Shown here one piece after another: positions 24,618 through 32,975 of a DNA stretch of 42,022 nt. This DNA is from Verrucomicrobiota bacterium (GTDB taxonomy: Bacteria > Verrucomicrobiota > Verrucomicrobiia > Limisphaerales > VHDF01), in assembly GCA_016871495.1 (NCBI GenBank), contig VHDF01000038.1, positions 1-42,022 on the forward strand, written 5' to 3'. Every line of letters starts with the position of its first letter. Position 1 is the first letter of the stretch. A program made the translations under genes and the position numbers. The notes beneath the pieces are model-generated. The model saw only the letters and a program-made list of their open reading frames with translations, had not been told where the DNA came from and did no database searches.

Positions 24618-24750
24618 CCGTGTATCCCGATGTTGTTGGTAGGGCGGGCCTGTCCCAGCCCGCCGCCCACGGGATGCAAAACATCATGCTCCGGCGGCGC
24701 GCCGGGACGGACGCGCCCTACCTGCATCACCGGCAACATCGGGATGCACC
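24618..24750. mobile_element. MITE-like element (copy C) with 10-bp target duplication
   Basis: A 133-bp non-coding element sits in the gap before rpsB. The ends are inverted repeats: left CGTGTATCCCGATGTTG (from 24619) and right, read inward on the other strand, GGTGCATCCCGATGTTG (15 of 17 the same). A further inner arm GGTAGGGCG pairs with CGCCCTACC. Outside are identical 10-bp direct repeats GCCGCGAGTT (24608-24617 and 24751-24760), a likely target-site duplication. The termini resemble those of copy A at 4.5 kb although the interiors differ, as expected for elements moved by one transposase in trans. Confidence 0.62.
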
Positions 24751-24884
24751 GCCGCGAGTTCAGGCCTGGAAATAAGGATTGCGCCCCGGTGCCCCCTGTG
24801 AGAGCGTTCCCGGCCCTCGTGGGGTTGGCGAGAATCGCAGGATTTTCGAGGCCTCTCGAGGGGAAGCAAAACGGCCTTAATTGA

Positions 24885-24906
24885 GCCGCGGCTTGGTCGC
24901 CGCGGC
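24885..24906 (+). promoter_or_regulatory. GC-rich hairpin in the 5' leader of rpsB
   Basis: An 8-bp stem GCCGCGGC (24885-24892) and GCCGCGGC (24899-24906) closes a six-base loop TTGGTC. It is flanked by the direct repeat GGCCTTAA (24873-24880 and 24907-24914 region). It lies about 95 bp before the rpsB start. S2 is known to autoregulate rpsB-tsf in some bacteria, so this might be a leader element. No T-run follows on the plus strand, so a terminator is not favoured. Confidence 0.35.
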
Positions 24907-25001
24907 GGCCTTAACCACATCGAACTCAATCCCGCGTTCCCGGGATGGCTCACAAGTCCGGTCAAGGATCTGAGCCCTTAAATCAATGGAACACTGTCCG
25001 C

Positions 25002-25811
25002 ATGAATGTAGGTGTCAAAGAACTGTTGGAAGCAGGCGTTCACTTCGGTCATCAAACCAAGCGGTGGAATCCGAAGATGAAGAAATTCATTTTCGATGCC
25101 CGCAACGGGATCCACATCATCGACTTGAGCAAGACGGCCGCGCAATTGCGCGACGCTTGCAACTTCATGGCCAACGTAGCCGGCAAAGGAGGCCAGATTC
25201 TCTTCGTCGGGACCAAGAAACAGGCTCAAGAAGCCGTGAAAGAAGCGGCCAAGACCTGCAAGCAGCTCCATGTCACCGAAAGGTGGCTGGGCGGCACGCT
25301 GACCAATCTCAAGACCATTAAACGCTCGCTGGGCCGGTTGAACCAGATCGAGAAAATGGAAACCGATGGATCGATCAACCAATACGTAAAGCAGGAGCAG
25401 TCGGCGATCCGCCGCGAAGCCGCCCGCCTGCACAAGAATCTGGATGGCATTCGGGCCATGGACAACCATCCCCAGGCCATGTTCATTGTGGATCTCAAGC
25501 GCGAGCACAACGCGGTGGAGGAAGGGAGGAGGCTGGGCATTCCCATCATCGCCATCGTCGATACCAATTGCGATCCGGATCAGGTGGATTTTCCCATCGC
25601 GGGCAACGACGACGCGATTCGCTCGGTGAGGCTTATTCTCCAGGTGGTCACGCAGGCGATTGGACAAGCCCGCGCTGAATACGAGGCCAAGTATGCCCGG
25701 CGGAAAGAAGAGGAAGTGGCTGCTCAATCGGCACCCGCTCCCGCGCCGGAAGCGGCTCCCGCCGCTCCCCAGCCCGTGGCCGAACCCGTCACGACGCCGG
25801 CGGCCCCTTGA
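25002..25811 (+). CDS. rpsB: 30S ribosomal protein S2
   Basis: A 269-aa S2 protein that joins the head/body hinge of the small subunit. Family motifs are [31 protein letters not shown] at the start, [60 protein letters not shown] and [14 protein letters not shown]. The last ~35 residues are an Ala/Pro/Glu-rich extension after the conserved core, which is common in some phyla. The ATG at 25002 is set by the family start; the frame upstream is just open leader. It forms the classical rpsB-tsf operon with the next gene. Confidence 0.97.
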   Translation: MNVGVKELLEAGVHFGHQTKRWNPKMKKFIFDARNGIHIIDLSKTAAQLRDACNFMANVAGKGGQILFVGTKKQAQEAVKEAAKTCKQLHVTERWLGGTLTNLKTIKRSLGRLNQIEKMETDGSINQYVKQEQSAIRREAARLHKNLDGIRAMDNHPQAMFIVDLKREHNAVEEGRRLGIPIIAIVDTNCDPDQVDFPIAGNDDAIRSVRLILQVVTQAIGQARAEYEAKYARRKEEEVAAQSAPAPAPEAAPAAPQPVAEPVTTPAAP

Positions 25812-25911
25812 GTCAATCCCCTGGCCGAGGCCGGTAGTCCATGTCTTGAGGCGTTGAAACGACTCGAGAGTGGGCTTCCATCCTGCGCCACGCATCTCAA
25901 CTTTTCGTCTT

Positions 25912-26751
25912 ATGCCTGAAATCACTGCTGCCCTGGTGGGCAAATTGAGAGAAATGACCAACGCGGGCCTGATGGATTGCAAGAAGGCCCTTCAAGAAAC
26001 GCAAGGCGACTTGGACGCTGCCGTCGATGTGCTGCGCAAGCGCGGCGTCGCCACCGCCGCCAAAAAGGCCGGGCGCGAGGCGAAGGATGGCGTCATCGCC
26101 CAGTTCATCGCTCCTGGCTCAAAATTGGGCCTGCTGGTGGAAGTCAATTGCGAGACGGACTTTGTGGCCAAGAACGAATCTTTTCGCGCTTTTTGCGACG
26201 AAGTGGCTCGCACCTTGGCGACTCAGCCGACGGCCGACGTTGAAGCCATGCGCACCGCGCAAGTGGCCAAGATCGGGGAGAACATTCAATTCAAGCGCCA
26301 CGCCCGGCTGGAGGTCGCGGGTCATGGCATGGTCGCGGCTTACATTCACACCGGCGCCAAGATTGGTGTGCTGGTTGAGGTCGGGGCCGGCAAGGAGGCC
26401 ACGGTGGGCCAGGATGACTTTAAGCAGTTGGTGAAGGACATCACGCTGCAAATCGCGGCGGCCAATCCGATCGCAGTCTCGCGCGATCAGGTGGACCCGG
26501 CACTGATCGCGAAGGAAAAGGAAATCGCCGCCGAGCTGGTGAAAAACAAGCCGCCCCAGGCCATCGCCAAGATCGTGGAGGGCAAGATCGAAAAGTTCTT
26601 CCAGAGCTGCTGCCTCGTGGATCAGGGCTACGTGAAGCAAAACTCCGAGATCACGGTGAAGGAGCACGTCGCCAGCGTCTCGAAGAAACTCGACGACGAG
26701 CTTGTCATCCGCCGTTTCCTTCGCTTCCAAGTCGGCGAAGCGGCCGCCTGA
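25912..26751 (+). CDS. tsf: Translation elongation factor Ts
   Basis: A 279-aa EF-Ts that recycles GDP from EF-Tu. The UBA-like N-terminus is intact (ALVGKLREMTNAGLMDCKKALQETQGDLDAAVDVLRKRG), followed by the TDFVAKNESF motif in EVNCETDFVAKNESFRAFCDEV that contacts EF-Tu, and the coiled core regions. Near the end are the family IVEGKIEKFFQSCCLVDQ-type residues. The ATG at 25912 gives the expected start. It lies 100 bp after rpsB and is followed by a strong hairpin. Confidence 0.97.
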   Translation: MPEITAALVGKLREMTNAGLMDCKKALQETQGDLDAAVDVLRKRGVATAAKKAGREAKDGVIAQFIAPGSKLGLLVEVNCETDFVAKNESFRAFCDEVARTLATQPTADVEAMRTAQVAKIGENIQFKRHARLEVAGHGMVAAYIHTGAKIGVLVEVGAGKEATVGQDDFKQLVKDITLQIAAANPIAVSRDQVDPALIAKEKEIAAELVKNKPPQAIAKIVEGKIEKFFQSCCLVDQGYVKQNSEITVKEHVASVSKKLDDELVIRRFLRFQVGEAAA

Positions 26752-26771
26752 TCCAGCCTGCATTTCAAACG

Positions 26772-26808
26772 ACGATCAAGCCGAAGCCCATGGGTTCGGC
26801 TTGATCGT
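26772..26808 (+). terminator. Strong hairpin after tsf (probable terminator)
   Basis: A 14-bp perfect stem (including GATCAAGCCGAA at 26774-26785 with TTCGGCTTGATC at 26795-26806) closes a nine-base loop GCCCATGGG. It starts 20 bp after the tsf stop. No T-tract follows, so it may work as a transcript-stabilising or Rho-assisted end rather than a classical intrinsic terminator. Confidence 0.7.
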
Positions 26809-26984
26809 GGCCGGGCGGTTTTAGACCGCGCCACGTTCGATGGTTTTTCGAACCTGAGGCCTGGGGATGCCCACGCCACGGGATCCTGCATCGAACACAC
26901 TTCGCCAGTGTTATCAGGCCTGGACGTTGCTTGAGACTTTATCAGACCATGCCAAGAATGACCTTGTCCAAGGGTGTTTCCTTG

Positions 26985-29069
26985 ATGTCTGGCGTCCGCA
27001 TTCCGTTCAGAATCTCCATGCCGATTCTGGCCGCCGCCTGGGGACTCATCACAAGTTCCATGCTTTCCATTCACGGCGAAGCATGGTCCCTCGCCGGCCT
27101 GCATGTGGTCCCCCATGTGCAATCGACGGAGATGCAGTATCGGCGCCAGCCCGACTTCAGTTTGGGCGCCCGCGTCGAGGTATTCCTGCGCAATGATTCA
27201 AGACGGACCCTCGTCATTCCCTCCTCGGCCGAGATCCGGTTGAGAGGGCGGACGCCCGAAGAATTGCTGCAAGCGGATGAATGGGCGTGGCACGACCTGC
27301 CCTCCGCTTGGGGCGGAGAGCCACTTCATTTGCCGCCTGGAGCGCTCACGGTCTGGAGTTGGAACGGAAAGCGGGAGCTTTGGGGCACCAACACGCAGGC
27401 AGATTTGGTGGCGTCGCTTCCCGAGTCCGCCGGTCCAAGCCGTTTGACCGTGGCCATCAACCAACCTCTCGCGTGGATCTCCGCCGCGACATTTCTGGGA
27501 GGCTCATCCGATGTCAGGCCTGATTCCTTGATTTTTCACGTGGCCAATGGAACTCGAGGTCCCCTGCGAATCGAGGCTTTTCGGCTGTGGTTGCCCGCGA
27601 ACAACGCGAACTGGAGAGCCCTGGTCGCTCAACCCTGGATCAGCAACCGTCTGGATCGTTTTCCTCGCGACGGCGTCATTCCCGCCAACGACCGGGGTGG
27701 AGCCCGGGTCTCAACCGGGCCCTTGCCGCTGACCTACGCGGGATTGGAAGTCCAGCTTTCCGAGGGCGGAGGGAAGCCGATGACGCTCTGGGCGCACCAG
27801 CGCGTGAAACGCGAGGTGTTCGACATCAGCGGCGGCTGGGTGCATGACACCAGCGGGGGTGGACACAAACCGCTTGAGGCCGAAGCCTTCCACAAGACCT
27901 TGCGCCGCGCCTATGTCAACACCGCCCACATCCAGGACCAGCCCGGCTACACCGACCGGACCGGGTTGGATGGACTCTACACACGTTATCCGCTCAAGTA
28001 TTTCAGCAAGCTTGACCCCATCTCTCATTACGACTCGGACGCCTTGCTCCCGCGCATCCACGCCGTTGAGTTCCTCGGCGAGCCGCAGTATGGGGGCGGG
28101 CGGCCTGTGCCGCCGCAAGAGGTGTGGAAAGCCTTATCGCCTTACGCGCCGAGTCGCTTGCCCACGACCGTCACCCACAGCGAGGAGCGGGTTTGGCGAT
28201 TCTACGCCGGGTTGTCAGACTACCCGCACTATGATGCTTATCGAGTGACCGCCCCTTCACCGGACGCCTGGAGCCAGTACAACCGATGGGGTGGGCAGCG
28301 CATTCGGTGGGGGGCTCCGCTGGAGACCATCGGCGAGATGACGCGGTCCTTGCGCGAATTGAACCGGCCCCGGTCAATTGCCTACTGGTCCCAGGGGCCG
28401 CACCACGACTGGAGGGGCTATGGGGGCCGGAGTCGAGGATCCCCGACGCCGGACGAACTGCGATTGCAAGCCTATCACGCCCTCGCGAGCCGGATTACCT
28501 CACTCTATTGGTTCAACCTGAGCCTGCGTTCGCTGGTCACCTTCCCGGATCTCATCGAGCCCATGACCCGAGTGGGAAGGGAGATTCGCATGATCGAGGA
28601 CTATTACCTCGAAGGTGACGCCGTGAGCCACGAGCGCGTGTTGCGAGAAGGCAGGCCGGACTGGGACCTGGATGTCGTGGCGGGTCCGCGTGGCGCGCTG
28701 CTCTTCGCGCTCGATCTGGCTTATGAAGCGGATGGGGAGGAACGTGTCTTCAAGTTCGGCGCGCCCCGCGAGTGCTCGTTTCGGTTTCGCCTCCCCGTTT
28801 ATCTGCGGTCGCCGACCGAGGTGTTTCGAGTCGATGCCGACGGTGTCACGAACGTGGATCATTCCGTGAGCGACGGTGTGGTATCCATTCGTGACCGGGC
28901 CAGCCGGGTGGCGGTTTATGTTGTGGCGGCGCTTGCCGGCGAACGGGCTCGCATTGAAGCGCGCCGGCATGCTTTGATCGAGGTTGAGAACACCAACGAT
29001 TTCGATCCGGGTCGCCGTCCATCCGACCTTGCCGTGTTACAGGAGCTGCTGAAGCAGAAAGGGAAGTGA
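26985..29069 (+). CDS. Secreted protein of unknown function, possible glycoside-hydrolase-like barrel
   Basis: A 694-aa protein if started at ATG 26985; a signal peptide is then plausible (ISMPILAAAWGLITSSMLSIHGEA). Earlier starts exist at 26949 and 26958. The first ~300 residues look beta-rich. The centre has features of a TIM-barrel-like hydrolase (GLYTRYPLKYFSKLDPISHYDSDA, AVEFLGEPQ with a possible acid Glu, DYPHYDAYRV, SIAYWSQGPHHDW, LYWFNLSL), and the end is a small beta domain. I do not recognise a named family. It shares a TGATG junction with the amidohydrolase, so the two are probably one operon. Confidence 0.6.
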   Translation: MSGVRIPFRISMPILAAAWGLITSSMLSIHGEAWSLAGLHVVPHVQSTEMQYRRQPDFSLGARVEVFLRNDSRRTLVIPSSAEIRLRGRTPEELLQADEWAWHDLPSAWGGEPLHLPPGALTVWSWNGKRELWGTNTQADLVASLPESAGPSRLTVAINQPLAWISAATFLGGSSDVRPDSLIFHVANGTRGPLRIEAFRLWLPANNANWRALVAQPWISNRLDRFPRDGVIPANDRGGARVSTGPLPLTYAGLEVQLSEGGGKPMTLWAHQRVKREVFDISGGWVHDTSGGGHKPLEAEAFHKTLRRAYVNTAHIQDQPGYTDRTGLDGLYTRYPLKYFSKLDPISHYDSDALLPRIHAVEFLGEPQYGGGRPVPPQEVWKALSPYAPSRLPTTVTHSEERVWRFYAGLSDYPHYDAYRVTAPSPDAWSQYNRWGGQRIRWGAPLETIGEMTRSLRELNRPRSIAYWSQGPHHDWRGYGGRSRGSPTPDELRLQAYHALASRITSLYWFNLSLRSLVTFPDLIEPMTRVGREIRMIEDYYLEGDAVSHERVLREGRPDWDLDVVAGPRGALLFALDLAYEADGEERVFKFGAPRECSFRFRLPVYLRSPTEVFRVDADGVTNVDHSVSDGVVSIRDRASRVAVYVVAALAGERARIEARRHALIEVENTNDFDPGRRPSDLAVLQELLKQKGK

Positions 29070-30547
29070 TGCTTCTCCGCGGACTGGGCCCTCCGAAATC
29101 TCGTATCCCGGAAATGCCTCGGGCCAGGAGCCGGCTCCTCATCGGAAATGCCTGGGGTGCGTTCGTCACTTTTGCGGTCCTCGTCGCCCAGACCCTGCCC
29201 GCCGCCTCGCTGGATGTGAAGGACACCCCGTCCTATCGCACGATCAAAGCAGCCTTGGATGCAACGCCGGCGATCGACACTCACGATCATCTGCCGCCCT
29301 TTGAATTGATCCAAGGCCGGGTGGAAACGGAGCGCGGATGGGGGATGAACCTCAGGTCTCTCTGGCAGAGCAGTTACTTTACCTGGTTCAATCCACTGAG
29401 TTCCTGGCCCCAAAGCGGCCGATTCGAGGAATGGTGGTCCAAGGCGAAGCACGATTTCGATCATGCCCGCGCCACCAGTTTCTACCGCTACCAGCTTCCG
29501 GCGTTCACCGACCTCTACGGCGTTGATTTTGACGCCCTTTCGGATGTGGACGCGGTTCGTCTGAATGACCGGATTTTCGATCATTACCGGGATCGTCACT
29601 GGATTTACGAGGTGGTCACCGAGAAGGCCAACATCGAGCTCATGGTGACGGACCCCTATTGGAACCGGCTCGGGTTCGAACTCGAGTATCCTTTCGCGGT
29701 TCCGACGGTCAATGTCACAGCGTTTCTGCGGGGCGGCCACGCCGCGGACTTTCCAAACCCGAATGATTCTCCCTATGCGTTCGCGACCAGGCACGGACTC
29801 AAGATCGAATCGATGGAGGATTATCTGGCGGTCATCGAGCGCATCCTGGTTTTTGGAAAATCAAGGGGATCCGTGTGTCTCAAGACGACGACCGCCTACG
29901 AGCGCACTCTCGACTTCGAGAATGTAACCCGGGAACGAGCGGAGCGGGCGTGGGGAAAGCCGATCTCGCAGTCCTCCCCGGCCGATGCCAAGGCGTTTCA
30001 GGATTTCGTCATGTGGCGGGTGGTGGAGATGAGCGCTCGCTTGGATTTACCCTTTCAGATCCATACCGGGCATGCGCGAATCCAGGGGAGCAACCCGATG
30101 TTGCTGGTGGATCTGATCGCCGCCAATCCGAAGACACGCTTTATCTTGTTTCATGGCGGGTATCCGTGGATCGGAGAGACGGGGGCCATTGCCACACGGC
30201 ACAAGAACGTGTGGGTTGACTCGGTTTGGCTCCCGACCATCAGCTACACCATGGCAAAGCGGGCCTTCCAGGAGTGGCTTGAAGTGATGGGGTCGAACAA
30301 GATTCTCTGGGGCGCGGACGCGCACCACGCGGAGGGGATTTATGCCGCCACGGAGTTCACGCGCCGGTGCCTTGCTGAGGCGTTGGCCGAAAAGGTGGAG
30401 CGGCGGGAATTGCGCCAGGAGCATGCCCTGAAGATCGGACGCCAAATCATGCGGGACAATGCCCTCGAACTTTTTCCGGCACTGAAGGAGAAACTGTGGA
30501 AGCACACGGGCAAGAAGATGCATCCCGGACCCCGAGCTCAACCTTGA
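29069..30547 (+). CDS. Exported amidohydrolase (amidohydrolase 2 family)
   Basis: A 492-aa metal-dependent hydrolase. A signal segment is at about residues 27-46. Metal-binding motifs are in the expected order: AIDTHDHLPP, FQIHTGHARIQG, LFHGGYPWIGETG and ILWGADAHHAEG. The start ATG at 29069 has a good upstream GGGA and overlaps the stop of the previous gene (TGATG). Substrates for this family include aromatic acids and lactones; none can be chosen. It is probably translated with the preceding secreted protein and may be part of a catabolic set. Confidence 0.8.
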   Translation: MLLRGLGPPKSRIPEMPRARSRLLIGNAWGAFVTFAVLVAQTLPAASLDVKDTPSYRTIKAALDATPAIDTHDHLPPFELIQGRVETERGWGMNLRSLWQSSYFTWFNPLSSWPQSGRFEEWWSKAKHDFDHARATSFYRYQLPAFTDLYGVDFDALSDVDAVRLNDRIFDHYRDRHWIYEVVTEKANIELMVTDPYWNRLGFELEYPFAVPTVNVTAFLRGGHAADFPNPNDSPYAFATRHGLKIESMEDYLAVIERILVFGKSRGSVCLKTTTAYERTLDFENVTRERAERAWGKPISQSSPADAKAFQDFVMWRVVEMSARLDLPFQIHTGHARIQGSNPMLLVDLIAANPKTRFILFHGGYPWIGETGAIATRHKNVWVDSVWLPTISYTMAKRAFQEWLEVMGSNKILWGADAHHAEGIYAATEFTRRCLAEALAEKVERRELRQEHALKIGRQIMRDNALELFPALKEKLWKHTGKKMHPGPRAQP

Positions 30548-30553
30548 TCGGTC

Positions 30554-31492
30554 TTAAGCTCCGAGGATCCTTCGCACGAAATCCCGGCTGCGACGGTGAT
30601 TTTCCACGACGGTGCGAGTCACTTGGGTTCCCTTTTCCAGGGCCAATTCGACGGTGAAATTGCGGACCAGTTGACGCTCCCGGACGGTCCTGCCGATGGC
30701 CGCGTAGTCGATGTCTCCTTCGTCCAGATCTTCCCACCAGATTTTCGCGCGGCTTTGGCGGAGATGCCAGCTCACGACGCGATCTCCATATAGGCGCAGG
30801 GCTTCGTCGGGAGCAACGCCTCCACGATAAACCCAATGCACATCATAGCAAAAATCCACCTCGCCGGACTGGGTCTGCTGAAAATTGGAATGGAATTCGC
30901 GAGCCCGGCTCGCCATTTCCGGCGTGTGATGATGAATTCCGAGCTGGATTCCCAAGGACTTCAGTTCTTTCCCCAGCAGGGCAAGGGCGCGAACTTGCAC
31001 CTTCAGCTCCTCGGCTGTTTTTTCACGCCCGACAGGGTCAGGATTGCAAACCAGGATGCGGAAGCCCGCCTCGCGGGCTGATTTCGCGGCTTGCACGGTT
31101 TGCCTGACCCGAGCTTCCCAATGGTCTGCTTCGTGGAATCGCCCTCCGGTGTAAAGACTGACCGCCCGCAGACCGCGCGATTTGAGTTTGGCCGCGAAGA
31201 CCGCGTTTTCTTCCGGGCGGTCCACCGCCAACGAAGATTCGGCGTAATCGTAACCGCAATCTCGAATCAGGCCCAAAACTCGGTCCAATTCCGTTCCAAT
31301 GTCCTTGCCTTCCCGTTCCCAATACTGCCCCCAGCCATAAAGCTGAGTGCCAACCAAGGCTTCAGGGGGAGACGCGGCGCGGAGCGACGAACCCATGGTG
31401 AAGGCCCCGACCGCGCCAAGGAAATGGCGGCGTGTCACACCCATGTGTGCTGGCTGAACCGTCCGGCGACTTGAGTCCGCGGGACCGTTCAT
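30554..31492 (-). CDS. Tat-exported sugar phosphate isomerase/epimerase-like protein
   Basis: A TIM-barrel protein of the xylose isomerase-like/AP endonuclease 2 family (312 aa from ATG 31492; ATG 31444 is an alternative that leaves a shorter N-region). The twin-arginine signal GVTRRHFLGAVGAF lies just inside. Barrel motifs include CGYDYAESSL, FRILVCNPD, LGIQLGIHHHTPEM with conserved His/Glu residues, EVDFCYDVHWVYRGG, VSWHLRQS and DIDYAAIG. These exported family members are frequent in Verrucomicrobiota and Planctomycetota. Convergent with the amidohydrolase, with a 6-bp gap. Confidence 0.8.
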   Translation of the reverse strand: MNGPADSSRRTVQPAHMGVTRRHFLGAVGAFTMGSSLRAASPPEALVGTQLYGWGQYWEREGKDIGTELDRVLGLIRDCGYDYAESSLAVDRPEENAVFAAKLKSRGLRAVSLYTGGRFHEADHWEARVRQTVQAAKSAREAGFRILVCNPDPVGREKTAEELKVQVRALALLGKELKSLGIQLGIHHHTPEMASRAREFHSNFQQTQSGEVDFCYDVHWVYRGGVAPDEALRLYGDRVVSWHLRQSRAKIWWEDLDEGDIDYAAIGRTVRERQLVRNFTVELALEKGTQVTRTVVENHRRSRDFVRRILGA

Positions 31493-31508
31493 GGGAAAAG
31501 ATGGAGGA

Positions 31509-31757
31509 TCAGGAACGGGCTTTGGGTTGGACGGTCTTCCGCACCAACTTGGCCTTGTTGTTGCGCAGATAATCCTGCACGACCTGAATACCACCGAGAC
31601 TGATCGGAACGCGCTTCTTGTCCCGGAAATGCTTGTAATGCGTCAGGGTCTTGCCGACCTCAAGAATCTCGATGAATTCGGCTCCAATTTGCCAAAGCTG
31701 TCCTTTAGCCAAATTGACTTTGCTCGTCGTCTTCGGTGTCTGTTCCTTAACCTTCAT
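31509..31757 (-). CDS. Small conserved-looking hypothetical protein
   Basis: An 82-aa protein (MKVKEQTPKTTSKVNLAKGQLWQIGAEFIEILEVGKTLTHYKHFRDKKRVPISLGGIQVVQDYLRNNKAKLVRK...). It is Lys-rich and has no signal peptide or membrane segment. The compact QLWQIGAEFIEILEVGKTLTHYK...PISLGGIQVVQDYL pattern looks like a small beta-rich domain with a helical end. I do not recognise a family. It lies between purM and the isomerase gene on the same strand. The true start is likely ATG 31757. Confidence 0.55.
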   Translation of the reverse strand: MKVKEQTPKTTSKVNLAKGQLWQIGAEFIEILEVGKTLTHYKHFRDKKRVPISLGGIQVVQDYLRNNKAKLVRKTVQPKARS

Positions 31758-31896
31758 AGAATGAATAGACAATGGAATAAAGTTAGCTGATTCGGGTGTG
31801 GGACACAACACCACAATTGGTTGCCGTCCAGTCTGAGAACCCTTGACCGGAAAACTTGGCCAGTCACTCCCCGCTCAGGAAACTTGAATCTGATTC

Positions 31897-32949
31897 CTAA
31901 ATAACTCTCGTTAAACCACTTCCACGAACCACTTCTCCAATCTTCCAACATTTATTACCTGAGCTAATGATCTTGTTAAGTATTTGTTCTGCTTTTGCCG
32001 GGTCCACGATCGCCACCATTCCGATCCCCATGTTGAAGACTTGATAGAGCTCGGATTCATCCAGGCCACCTCGATCGCGCAAGATCCCGAAGATGGGTGG
32101 TTCCTCCCAACTCCCAGCTTTCACTTCCGCGTCGCAGTCTTTGGGCAGGATTCGCGGAATGTTGTCCACAAATCCGCCCCCGGTGATGTGTGCAAACCCT
32201 CGAATGGTGCGGTCGGAGACATCTTTGTTGAACTTGCGCAACAAGCTTTGCACGAGGAGTCCGTAGCTGACATGGACCTTCAGAAGGGCCTGGCCCAGCG
32301 TTTCCTTCATTCCGGGCATCCTTGTGGAAGGCCGACCGCCCAGTTTCTCGAACAGAATTTTTCGGGCCAGGGAATACCCGTTGGTATGCAATCCGTTTGA
32401 GGCCATCCCAAGGAGACAGTCTCCAGGCCGTATTTCGCGGCCAGTCAGCATTCGTTTGCGCTCCACCACCCCCACAATCGTCCCGCTCAGGTCGTACTCA
32501 CCTTTTTGGTAAAACCCCGGCATTTGTGCAGTTTCCCCACCAATGAGCGCGCAGCGATTGGCGGCGCAGCCTCGAGCAAAACCTCGGATGATCTCCGTGA
32601 ACACCCGGGGGTTGAGCTTGCCCGTTCCCAGGTAGTCCAAGAAAAAGAGGGCTTCCGCCCCAAGCACCGCAATGTCATTGACGCAATGATTGACCAAATC
32701 TTCCCCAATGGTGTCATGCCGGCCCGTCGCGAAAGCGATTTTGAGCTTGGTGCCGACACCATCAACGCTGGAAACCAGCACCGGTTCCCGGAACTTGCGT
32801 GTGTCCAGGGCGAATAATCCTCCAAAACCGCCCACCTTCCCCAGCACACCCGGGCGATGGGTTGAAGCGAGCAGTTCGGGGAGAGTGGATTTAACTCTAT
32901 TGCCGAGGTCGATATCGACTCCTGCGGCCTTGTAGGCTTTAGGCTTCAT
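31897..32949 (-). CDS. purM: Phosphoribosylformylglycinamidine cyclo-ligase (AIR synthase)
   Basis: A 350-aa purine biosynthesis enzyme that closes the imidazole ring using ATP. Family motifs include YKAAGVDIDLGNRVK at the start, VLVSSVDGVGTKLKIAF, GEDLVNHCVNDIAVLGAEALFFLDYLGTGK, ALIGGETAQMPGFY, ASNGLHTNGYSLAR, HITGGGFVDNIPRIL and YQVFNMGIGMVAIV. Length and order are normal. Its only purine partner in the window is the degenerate PurL-like gene 15 kb away. It is transcribed after the R/G-rich protein with a 26-bp gap, so the two are likely one operon. Confidence 0.96.
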   Translation of the reverse strand: MKPKAYKAAGVDIDLGNRVKSTLPELLASTHRPGVLGKVGGFGGLFALDTRKFREPVLVSSVDGVGTKLKIAFATGRHDTIGEDLVNHCVNDIAVLGAEALFFLDYLGTGKLNPRVFTEIIRGFARGCAANRCALIGGETAQMPGFYQKGEYDLSGTIVGVVERKRMLTGREIRPGDCLLGMASNGLHTNGYSLARKILFEKLGGRPSTRMPGMKETLGQALLKVHVSYGLLVQSLLRKFNKDVSDRTIRGFAHITGGGFVDNIPRILPKDCDAEVKAGSWEEPPIFGILRDRGGLDESELYQVFNMGIGMVAIVDPAKAEQILNKIISSGNKCWKIGEVVRGSGLTRVI

Positions 32950-32975
32950 GCAATCGATCGTGAAGACGATCGGAC

